From positions 2,193,318 to 2,257,317 of the forward strand of contig CM049314.1 of NCBI GenBank assembly GCA_026874595.1: a stretch of DNA of 64,000 nt. Reading direction: 5' to 3'. Under the pieces are notes generated by a model. It ran no database searches, was not told the origin of the DNA, and saw only the letters and a list, made by a program, of their open reading frames with translations. Source of the DNA: Sipunculus nudus (lineage: Eukaryota; Annelida; Sipuncula; Golfingiida; Sipunculidae). Made by a program: the position numbers and the translations under genes. Below, in pieces: positions 1-11,700 of the stretch; position 1 is the first letter of the stretch, and the number at the start of each line of letters is the position of its first letter.

Positions 1-230
1 TCAATAGATTTCTTGACCCTGAAAACATAGGTAAAGACACCAAAATCATTCCCCTACCTCAAATACTTTTCGAGTAATGTATGATTTTATGGTACGGCGG
101 CCATATTGGCAGCCACATTGAATATCACCGAAACCAAATACGGTATTGTCTTGGAAATGGTTTCAACAGATTTCTTGACCCTGATAACATAGGCAAAGAC
201 ATCAAAATCAATCCCCTACCCGTTTTACCT
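1..230. repeat. Partial direct repeat, period about 162 bp
   Basis: The block from 1 to about 57 recurs at about 163-220 with a few substitutions; shared core TTTCTTGACCCTGA. The left edge of the window cuts the first copy, so the number of units is unknown. No coding signal. Confidence 0.6.
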
Positions 231-300
231 CTGATCTACCAAAATTATCCCCCCAGCTGTCAAAATCAACATATTGGACATGTTTTTGAAAGTTTTATAG

Positions 301-667
301 ATAGCAGTTTTCATGCACCTTTTATGGTTTGCTTACTCAGGCGGAGCTTTTGTAACCACGACTCGTACGAACACTTGGTCACATTAAACTGATTATCCAT
401 ACTGCGAGCGCTCTGTGTATAACCATTCTAAACTGGGGCACGTAGCCAAAGGTTGAAACGGTTGTTTAACACACTATGAAATAACAAACACGCAATATGC
501 TATGACGTTGTTGTTTTTCGATTACGGGTATAGGCTTTTTATGAACTGCTTGGAATCATAAGAGTGTATTAACTTCATCACACGTTAAATAGACTGGAAG
601 TATTTCAACTTGTGTAGCGGTGAACATTTATGTTCGCTCAGTATCGGTTGAAATAATAGCAACAGGA
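301..667 (+). promoter_or_regulatory. Conserved 5' flank of MCT copy A (promoter / 5' UTR candidate)
   Basis: This stretch aligns with 47020-47236, directly upstream of exon 1 of copy C. Shared blocks include CATGCACCTTTTA, ACACACTATGA, ATAACAAACACGCAATAT and CTCAGTATCGGTT. Copy A carries about 120 extra bases (roughly 522-640) between two TTCG motifs that are adjacent in copy C, so one copy has gained or lost a segment there. Duplication alone could explain the similarity. No transcription start can be fixed from sequence. Confidence 0.4.
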
Positions 668-738
668 ATGGACGAACCTGTATCTTTACCGACACCTTTA
701 CCCAATCCGGAACCGGACAGGAAGTCGTCAGGACCTCA
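668..738 (+). CDS. MCT copy A exon 1 (start codon, phase 2 exit)
   Basis: ATG at 668, 23 codons plus two bases, then donor GTAAGT at 739. The Pro/Glu-rich peptide starts MDEPVSLPTPLP, a cytosolic N-terminus. The same exon in copy C (47237-47319) is about 90 percent alike, including the donor. CA at the end joins A at 4489 to give Gln. Confidence 0.75.
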
Positions 739-3700
739 GTAAGTAATTGTTGACACATGGTACCACATCCACTTACCCTGCCATGATTCTGATATATATA
801 TATATATATATATATTTATATGTATGTATATATGTATATATATAGATATTTGAATGTGAGCTGAAATTTCTTGATTTTGATTAATCGTAAATTAATTATA
901 TAACACCGTGGGAAATTTGAGTATAATTAAAAAATTGTGACTTTCATTTAGCTGTCACAATGCCAATACCTTTGAAATAATGTTTGTGTCATACATGTGA
1001 GTGTTTATATATGTATATAAATAAAAAAGTTAAAAGTTAAAGTTGTAGGTTTTAAGTCCCCTTCCCAATAACTGGCTCAGAAGACTTTACAATTAACTTC
1101 CCTGTGGTAGCTCCCTGGGGACGCAACAGAGCCCACACAAGGTTTTGAGGTCGCTAGGGTACCCATTTGTTATGCTGGGTAGACATTAGCACACTTGTGG
1201 CTGAGACCTTGCTTAAGGATCTTAGCGAAGAATGAGAGGCTACGGGATTCGAACCCATGACCGCTTGATCACATGTCCGGTAACTTTGCCATTACACCTA
1301 ACCACGCTCCACGTCGTAAATATAAATATAATTATATTATTTCTAATACAAAGAGAGAAGGGGTTAATTGTTCTTTGTCAACGGAGTTTGATGATATTAT
1401 CAGGATTGCTCGGCAATGATACAAGGAACAATTGATTAAATTTTTGGGACCGATCCATGCGCAAAAAAAGCCCGGAATGATCTCTGTTTTTTTTTTTTTT
1501 TTTTGGGGGGGGGGTCTATTGCATATTTGTTCACACTGGTACATTTGTCACATGTATGACACCCCCACGGGAGATGGGGCCAAAAGCCCGACTTCGGCAA
1601 GTATCGAGGACTAGTTTCTTTAGTAGTAGCGCGTAGGATTCCTTATATACGGAATGTGGAATGTGTGTTGAGAGGTTTCATATGAACCAGCACGGTGGCA
1701 TAAATTTTTCTCTGTGTCGCCCCTTGATAACATCCGGAAACTAAAAAATCCGCTACATGTAGCGATGATTTTTGCCGAATATATAAGCATTCCGCATGCC
1801 AGGTCCGCGCATGAGGAATCTCACCTTTATTTCTCAATACGCTTTCCGCATCCCGCATTCCGTACCTATTAAGCAAATCTAAGCTTAAATCTGCAAATAT
1901 ATTCGACCTTTCATGTTTATTACCTTCACTAAGCGGCAGGGGTTATGTTTTTGTTGGTGTCGGTTTGTTTGTTTGTCTGTTAGCAACATTAGTCGAAAAG
2001 TTATTGACGAATTTGATGAAATCTTCTGGTTAGCTCGTCAATGATCGAAGGAAAATTGATTAACTTTTATACGGAAACATTCATGATCCAAGAATATTTT
2101 AAAGGAAAAATTTTGCTTTCCTGACAGTTCCATTTGAGGCTAATGAGCTGACATGGCGGAGGTCTGCGCTCTCTGAGTGCTTTTCTAGTTCATAATACAA
2201 CGGTACTAAGAGTTTCCTTGGGGCTATCTTGTCTCAGTCCCTTCGAAAACTTATAAAGATATCATAGGAAATAAACCAAACTTTGTATTGTTCATATGCA
2301 CCATTTCAACTACTAAAGCACAGGTTTTTAGAAATGCAAGTTGAAAAAAGGAAAGGGCCTTACTTTGGGTCCACATTTTTGGTTCTATTGTCGCGGGTCT
2401 TCTAAAATATCGTTTGCTTTCTTTAACAATCGTGTAATAGATATGAAGTCAACAATGGGTAAAGAAACCCCAATAATCCTCTCAGCTGTTCTTATAACCC
2501 TTGAAAGACGGTTCCTTTCCTCGACAGTGATACTACCTCCCCATATAGTGACTCACGTCAAGGGTACCCTTAGTTACCGCCCGATAAAACTTTAATATAA
2601 ACGTTGGTTGAGCCCGAAATCTTTTAGCTTCCTTAGAAAGAATAAACGTTGTTGTGTCTTCTATGCGCAGTAATACTAGTAAAACAATATTGAAAGGGGA
2701 AAGGTTGATATGTGACACAGATCTTGTATGTTCCCCGCCTTTTGAGGAAATAGTTGTCAAAAAATGGTAAATACCTGTATACAATTTGAGATGGGACAAT
2801 GTGACCAACTAAGATTACCTCTGTGAACCTGAAAACTACATCAAGGTCATCCATATTCGAACTTGATCTGGCCCTGGTTACTGTGTCTCAAATTTGTTTC
2901 GAGTTATTGCGTTAACATCATTTTAGCATTAATGCCACTTTGACCTTGAACAATGCGTCAAAGTCATACATATTTCATACTTGAGCTAGCCATTCACGAG
3001 GTTCATCAATGTTACAAGTGTTGTGACTGTGCATCAAATTATTGCCTTCACATCATTTTAACATTATCGTTGCTGTGACCTTGAAAAGTGCATTAAGGTC
3101 ATCGATGCCTGAACGTGACCTTAGCCTTTGATGAGGTTCATGAATGCTGCAAGTTTGATGTACCTTAATTTTCCCCTGAACTATTGCGTTAACATATCTG
3201 TGACGGACAGACGGACGGACGGACGCTCACCATTTCTATGTCCCCCACCGACGACGGCGATGGACAATAAACACTGTCTCCAAACGTTTTCCATAAATTT
3301 TATTTACATTTTATGGTTTGATGAACAGTTATTAACTTTAGCTTACATTTACTATTAATTAGAGTTTGTCCAGTTCTTGCACTGCTTTCAACGGAACATA
3401 ATAGCCGCGTTACATACCTGTCAGACCCAAGGGAGCGGAGGATCACGGGCCTTGACTTATAGTAACATATGCTTTCTGCCTTGATACACAAGCGTTTATT
3501 TATATATAAATATATAAAGTAAAATAACATTAATTTTTTAAGGGTTTCAGGCAACATTTTGCGGCCTTGACCCCCCCCCCCCTTTTCAGGACCTTTGGAC
3601 TTTTTTTTAGGTTTTTCGTTAGTCCTCCTGCATTGGACTCCCTTTTCCTAAATCCTGCATCCGCTCTGCATATTGCTCTGATAATGTCAGCTCGGATATT

Positions 3701-6700
3701 TATAAAAGAACAGTGGTCGGCGCATTTGAATGAGAAGAGTTACGTTCAACAACCAAGTTCGCGGCCCATTAGTATAGCTGTACATATTTCGATATATCAG
3801 TGCACTCAGGTCAGGTGAGCTTCATCAAACCCCCGGCTCATGTGTGAATAGTGCAACAAAATTGTCAACACAGGTCAGCACAGATATTGTAACTCAAGAC
3901 TGGTATGTCGATCGGGGATGTTATTGATTCAGTATAGTCTCTCTATAGACAATTCATGTTTTCACAAAAACTGAAACAAATTTTGATCATTTTCAAACTT
4001 TCCATGTTTACGACGCCTTTTTAAACTGAAGGCGTAACTTCAGCTATAAAAGTAACCTTGATCTTGAATTATTCAGTGGTTGGTGAAAACAAAACAAAAC
4101 ATTAGGTTTCCCAAAAATATGTGGAAAAATTGATCTTAAAATCCGGTAAGACCCGAGACCTTTGACTGTATTGTCTTATGCAGACGGCGCGCCCTGAATT
4201 TCCCATCACTGCCACCTGAAAAAGGGGTGAGCATACAATGAGAATAAAACTAGTAAAATTGATGAATCATATATAATCAGAACTATATGTTCCGCCGTCA
4301 GATAATTAATGTGGCATTCCGTTAATTTTTCACCAGAATCATAATCTGTAGGTACTCGTCGTATTAACCCTCAATGTAAGGATACAGGACAAAGGTTTAG
4401 TAAGGTATTGTTGCATCATTTAGGACCATATATAACCTATAGACACCCTGGCTATGTATTTGAATGCTAATTCCTTCTTTTACGACAGACTTATGCGGAG
4501 AGAGGGATGGGGGTTAGGGTATGCAGCGCCCCCTGACGGTGGTTACGGCTGGGTCGTGGTCGCTGCTTCGTTCTTTCTTCAGTTCGTCGCATTAGGGACA
4601 ACTTTATCTGCTGGTGTTCTCTTCATTGAATTACTGGATGTCTTCCAAGAGGGAAAAGGGATAACCGCTTTAACTGGTTCTATCACAACAGGACTATTGT
4701 TTGGAACAGGTTTCTGTTACATTTCTAATACGTCCATGGTGACTTTTGATTCTGTGATTTTTTGTCCTAGTTATCAAAATTAAAAAAGTGAAATAATTAA
4801 TGATAAATGTAACCTTTATATTTACAAACAAAGAAACTACTGACAAAATATTGTATTATCCCATAAAATAATATTAAACATTTAAAATGTGTTATATACG
4901 CTAATTAGTAGCATTTTTTTGTTGTGGTCATATGACTTAGTGAAATTTAAAACAATAATTTTCACCTTAAAAAAACAAGTTGTGACAAATTATAAAACAT
5001 TTTACCATGATAGTTTTATATAATAATTTTGTAATATTTATTTTTTACAGGGCCTTTCTCGACTGTGCTGACATACAGGTTTGGATTCCGTGTGACTGTG
5101 TCCTGTGGCGCCCTCTTAGCGACTGCTGGGTGTATAATCAGTGCCTTCGCGACAAGTATCTATATACTTGTGATAAGTAACGGCATCATCCTAGGTAAGT
5201 AGCTAATTATACGTTTATTGGCGCTGCGTTTTCATCACAAACCCAAATTCAAACTGTGGCAGAGGGTAATGTCAATAGACCGTTACTGTGAACCGGAAGT
5301 AATTGGAATTGATGACTATTTGTTAACTATATCATTATTCAATTGCTACACAAAGGTAGATATGGTGGATCTAACAGTTCTCTGCCCCAACAGCAAATAC
5401 ACATTACTGTCTGTTTTAGGTTCATTTAGTGTCGTAAAGCTAGTATATTTATTAGCCATGACCATTATTATTTTGTTTTCAGGTAGTTATGGCTAGGGGC
5501 TTAACCTATATTCCCCCTCTTTTTTTTTGTATATTTTCTGCAAAGTAACAACAGTGGTTTGACTTTTTAAACGTCTGAAACTTTACAGGGCATAAATCGA
5601 AATTGTTGGATATGCTCTTATAAACGTATGTTAGCGATTACCTGTAATTCGTTTTTTTTTTTAAAGCGATCAGTCTTTGTCCGTCGTCCGTCTGGCAGGC
5701 CGGCCATCCGGCCGTCTGTCCATTAACGAGGCACATGAAAAAGAAAGAAGTTCTATGAAAAATCTCCTTAGAAACCTTAAATTATGTCTCTGTTACTCAT
5801 ATCCTCTGAGCTATGGGGCCAAGAAGTAACCTCACCCCCCCCCTCCCCCGAATAATGAAAAAATTGATACAAAAGCTCCAGTATCTGAATAATCTGAATT
5901 CTAATTCATTGATCACAATGAATGTTTGCATGCTTAGTGACCATGTGCTGTTTCATTAGTTCCTACAGACTGGTGGCACCACCTGTATTTTTCCCCAGTT
6001 TTTACGATTTTTTTTCTCTATTTTTTGAGGCCTTCAAAGAAGATGTCGTCTGTTAACAGGGCACACATCGTAACCGCTGGAATTAGAATCTTCAAGGGAG
6101 GATTATCAAAAAATCTCCTAGGAAACGAGAAATAATGTCTCTGTTACCCATATCCTCCGAGCTATTGTTCTCGTAAGTACCCTCCAGAATAATTTAATAT
6201 TAGATACTTAGGCTCCAGTATCTGAACAATTAATGCATTGATCACCATGATTCTTTGCATTCATATTGATCATGGATCTTTACATCAGTTTCTGCAGACT
6301 ACTAGCGCCACCTGTATTTTTTCGATGTGAACGCATTTTTCTCTATTTTTTAGACCTTTAAAGATGCGGTCATCAGTTAACAGAGCACAACTCGTAACCA
6401 CTGAACCTAGAATCTTCTAACTTGAACTGCAGGGAGGTCCATGAAAAGGCTCCTAATTAACTATAGATTAGGTCTCTGTTACCCATACCTTATTGGGCTT
6501 GGAATAATTCCCCAGAATAATGGAAAATAGGATACAAAAGCTTAATTATCTGAACAACTAATGCGTTAATCACTATGATTCATTGCATGCATATGGACCA
6601 AGGAGTGTTTCATTGGTTTCTGCAGACTGGTGGCACCATCTAGATTTTGTAATTTTTTTACGATCTTTTTCTTTATTTTAAGACCTATAAAAAATAGGGT

Positions 6701-8328
6701 CGTCTGTTTACAGGTAACCGCTGGACCTGGAATCTTCATACTTGATGCCAAGGGAGGTTCATGAAAATTCTCCTTGGAAACCTGAAGTTCCCCCGGATTA
6801 ATGAAAAAATTGATACAAAACTCCAGTATCTGATTAACTTATGCATTGAACACAATGAATATTTGCATGCTTATTGATCATGGAGTTTTTATCAGTTCTC
6901 TGCAGACTGGTGGCGCCACCTTGACTATTTGATTTTTATGCATTTTTTTCTCTATTTTTGACAACTATAAAGATGCGGTCTTATGTTAACAGGTAACCGC
7001 TGGAGACTGTCGGCGCCACCTGGATTTTTTTTTAATTTGTTACAAATTTTTGTCTCTTTTTTGGGGAACGTCTAAGAAGCTGTGTTCTGTTAACAGGGCA
7101 CAAATCGTACCCGCCGGATCATGAATCTTTTTACTTGACATGCAGTGAGGTCCATGAGAAAGCTCATTGGAAACCTGTAATTAGGTCTCTGTTATCCAGA
7201 TCCTCCTAGCTATGGAGCTCGTAAGTACCCTCCAGAATAATTAGGGGCCCGCTTGACAAGCGGTGCCCTATAGTGATCAACATGTCAGTCCGTCCTTCCG
7301 TCCTTCCGTCCATCCGTCCTTCCGTCTTTCCGTCAGTGACACTTTCTTTCGCGTGCGATAACTCAACAACAACCTAATGCAGCTTTCACAGGGATGATTA
7401 GTACCTACGAGGGCTCCAGACCACTTGAATTACAGACATGTCGGAATTCCAATATGGCTGCCACAGCCCGATCGTTGATTTTCTTTCACGCGCGATAGCT
7501 TAACAACAACCTATTGCAGCTTTCCCAAATTCACAGGGATGATTGGTACCTATAAGGGCTCCAGACCTATTGAATAATAGACCTGTCGGAATTCCAATAT
7601 GGCTGCCACAGCCCGATCACTGATTTTCTTTCGTGCGCGATAACTCAACAACAACCTACTGCAACTTTCCCAATTTCACAGGGATCATTGGTGACTATGA
7701 GGGCTCCAGACCAATTGAATTACAGACTAGCTCAAAATCAAATATGGCCAACAGACTACATTCAGTGATTTTCTATTGCACACATTATTTCAGACATATC
7801 CTCTTTAATAACATTTGATCCAGTTGGATTTGGATAAAAACCTGTTTTTGTTTGTAATATTTTTCAAATTTAACTTAATTTTTCACCCACGTGTGAACTT
7901 GTCCAGCACCACCAGAAATGCGGGGCCCTCTGAGGACAATTGTCCGACCACATCTAGTTAAATATTAGATTATTGAGCTCTAGTATCTGAACAACTTATG
8001 CATTGGTCACCGCGATTCTTTGCATACATATTGGTCATGCAGTTGCTTCATCAGTTCCTGCAGGCTGGTGGGGCCTGTATTTTTTCCCAATTTTAACGAA
8101 TTTATAACTCTATTTTTGAGTCCTAAAAAGAAGCAGTCATCCTTAAACAGGCCACAAATCATAACCGTGGGACCTAGAAGCTTATAACTTGACATCCTAG
8201 GAGTTCCATCAAAATTAATCTAGTATTACACTATTGCCATATTGCCAATACCATCTAGTCAATCAGTTGAGCCTCATGACCAGTGGGTCACTTGTTGATA
8301 CAGTACACGTAAAGCATATGGATAATTG

Positions 8329-8380
<52 letters not shown>

Positions 8381-8678
8381 TGTGTAAGGAATCAAACGTT
8401 TGTAAGCATCGTGTTGACTAATAAGTTTCGTACCGTTGTACGGCACTCTTCAGAACGGTTGTTCACTGGAGCGTGTTTGTGGTTATTACAACGTGGATTT
8501 GTACAACGTGCCTAATCTGGATTACTCTTTGTGTTGAGTTTACGTAAGAGGCATTTGTTAGCGTGTCCACAACTTGTTACAAGTTCATTGCGTTGGTTGA
8601 GCGTGGCCAGACTGTTACTCTCTGGTTATACCATAGAGCACTTTGCCATCAGTGCATTGCAAACAGCCTAGAAAGAAC

Positions 8679-8747
<69 letters not shown>

Positions 8748-11700
8748 ACGGGGTCGGAAATAAGCGTTCGGGAGATGTTGGTCTCTCTCTCTCTCTCTCT
8801 CTCTCGACCAAGAAAAAAAAAAGACGTCCAGTGGTGGTGTATACGTTTACTACAAGATAGACAAAATAGAGATATGGCGTGCTGCCACAACCAACAGTAT
8901 GAGCGGAATCTGCTTTATAACACATGTTAACATACATAAAGACATACGGAGATATACGATAAGAAAACACTCGCATGCATGTATTTCATGCATGAGAGTA
9001 AAAATGAAGACGGGTTCAGAGAGAGTAAAAATTACGTTTCAGCTCGAGAGCAAAACGGAAACCATGATTAAGCTCGAGTGAAAACTTCGTCAATATTACA
9101 AGGTAAGTTAAAGCATATATTCAGAGACTATTTAGAGACGAGAGTTATAAAGGTGGTAATAAAACAAGAAACCTTTAACAATATGAAAAGTGGTAACTCA
9201 CCTACAAGATAGACAAAATAGAGATATGGCGTGCTGCCACAACCAACAGTATGAGCGGAATGCCGTCTCCACGGCAAGAATTCCCGCTATTACCTGCTCT
9301 TTTGTTATGTAAAACGACCAAATCTTAAGGGGGAACTATGGTCTGGATTGAGCAAAAAAAATATAAAGCAACTCCCTGAGGGAGAACACAGGAAAGAACC
9401 AGACGAGTTTAAGATAGACCCGTTATATACACCCCCCTCTTAAGAAAATGGCGACCCGACATCTAAAACGAAACAAGATGGCTATGATACGATAGAATAA
9501 AGCAACCAATCATTATATATCAACACGTGCACACAGCGAAGTATGTCTTTACCTAACTTAATCTATGACATAATCGCCGAAGATAGGCAGGTAACCGTTT
9601 CTGACGTGTTGACCTTCTTAATGGTCTAGGAGGCGATTCTATATTCACGGAAAGGGAAGGAGCATTATCAGGTGGAGGTATATATACAGGAGACTGGACC
9701 CAAGGGCCCTCGTTATCACACACCATGGAGGTAACAGACTCGTCATCCGAAATAACAGATTCAGCTGCAGATAGTACAGGTACATCATCTTGAATGTTAG
9801 TAAAAGTTGGTTCTGAAATAGAAAGATGATCATCAATGGTATCATCATTAGACATGGAATGCTCAGAATCAATCACCATGATAATAGCATCGGAATCATT
9901 TTCACTATCAGACGATAAATCACTGGAATTCTGAGAGTCCGGTACATTTCTCTGTACATTAACGGTTGGCGGATCAGGACTGTAATCAATTGGCAGGAGA
10001 AGATTACGATGTAGTGTACGACTGAGCGAGGGATTGTCAATAGGAGAGACAACATAAACGGGTATCCCTGCTTTTGGTTGCATTTTAATAACATAAACCT
10101 GTTCTCCCCACTTATTCGCCAATTTGTGTTTTCCTGTAAAGGCTACATTACGAACTAACACGCGATCACCGATGTCAAGTACAGCGCCATGCGACCGACG
10201 GTCGTATAATTTCTTATGACGGTGTTTTGAAGCGGCGGAAGTGCGTTGGGCAATATCGTATGCCGTCGATAACTGATTTTTCAAATCAGAAACGTAAGTT
10301 CGATATGCTTGTTGGTCAGTTGGACTGTCAGTTCCCAAAATTAAATCAATTGGGAGTTGAGGATGACGCCCAAACATTAAGAAAAACGGTGAATACCCGG
10401 TAGACTCGTTTTTGCTACAATTGTATGCATGAGTAAGTGGGCCAACGTGTTCTTTCCAGTTTCTCTTTTGTTCATCCTCCAGGGTACCCAACATACTTAA
10501 AAGTGTACGGTTAAAGCGTTCAACTGGGTTACCCTGGGCATGGTAAGGAGTCGTACGAGATTTCTTTATACCACAGAGGCGACAAAGTTCACGTATCAAT
10601 TGAGACTCGAACTGTCTACCTTGGTCACTATGGATTCTACTAGGAAATCCATAGTGGTTTACAAAGGTATTCAGGAGCATCTTAGCAGTTTGTTTAGCCT
10701 TAGTACTTCGACAGGGCATCGCCATCGCGTATCGAGTAAAATGGTCCGTCATTACGAGGACATTTTCTACCCCACCCCTAGAGGGCTCTATACTAAGAAA
10801 ATCAATACAAAGTAGCTCCATCGGTCCATTGGAGGATAGGGAAACTAAAGGAGCAGTATCGGGCGGTGATTTTCGCCGTATACATCGAGGACATTCCCTG
10901 ACATACTTTTCTATATCACGTGTCATCTTTGGCCAGAAAAACCTGTCTTGAGCAAGTTGTAATGTACGATTGCGACCAAGATGGCCGACGTCATCATGAA
11001 TACCTGACATGGCAGTTTGTCGACATTGTGAAGGAACTACTAGCTGGAATTGTTCTTTCCCATCACACAGGCGACGACGGTAGAGAATCCCGTCCTTCAG
11101 AATAAGTGAATCTAAATACCTGAAAAGATATATCTGATCTGGCATTAAAGTGGGTTTACTTATTCGGGTACCATCCTTTAGGTACAGAATGAAGGGTTTC
11201 AACAGGTCATCCTGCCGCTGTGCAGAGCGTATATCCTGCGGGTCCTGAAACAAAGATGTAGAAGGGATGTTCATACATAAGACAGTATCAGGCATACATG
11301 TTATGGTGGATATCAAACCTGGTGTCGCCACGTCGGGGTTACATATAGCCTTTACAACCTCAGGAGGTATATCTTGTCCTTCGCCTCTACCTTTATCTCG
11401 AATAGCTCTAGGAATTCGCGAGAGCGCGTCAGCATCGATGTTATGCTTTCCTAAGCGATATTGTATGCTAAACTCATAATTTGCAAGTTCGGCAATCCAT
11501 CGTTGTCCTGTGGCATCAAGCTTTGCTGTGGAGAGAACATAAGTAAGGGGATTATTATCTGTAAAAACAGTGAAACGGGAGCCGTAAAGATAGTCTTTGA
11601 ATTTATCTGTAATGCTCCACTTTAATGCTAGGAATTCCAACTTGTGCGCTGGATATCTAGACTCCGCTGGTGTTAAGCTGCGGCTTGCAAAAGCAATAGG

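Larger units (their letters stand above)
739..4488 (+). other. Intron 1 of MCT copy A
   Basis: Non-coding. It holds a (TA)n tract near 791-846, a tRNA-derived SINE, long G and C runs, a GACG-rich module (about 2690-3260) also found in intron 1 of B and C, and a TATA-like box at 3701. The last 800 bases align with the DNA before exon 2 in copies B and C. No ORF here resembles a protein. Confidence 0.6.

Noticed and set aside
2533..2854. Minus-strand ORFs in intron 1 of copy A
   Set aside because: No motif and not conserved in copies B or C.
4182..4226. Extra conserved exon before exon 2
   Set aside because: A CATCACTGCCAC block ahead of GTGAGCAT is shared by all three copies, but the acceptor is missing in C, so shared ancestry explains it.
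8643..8930. ORFs made of Ile-Tyr repeats
   Set aside because: Direct read-through of the (TA)n and (CT)n tracts; not coding.
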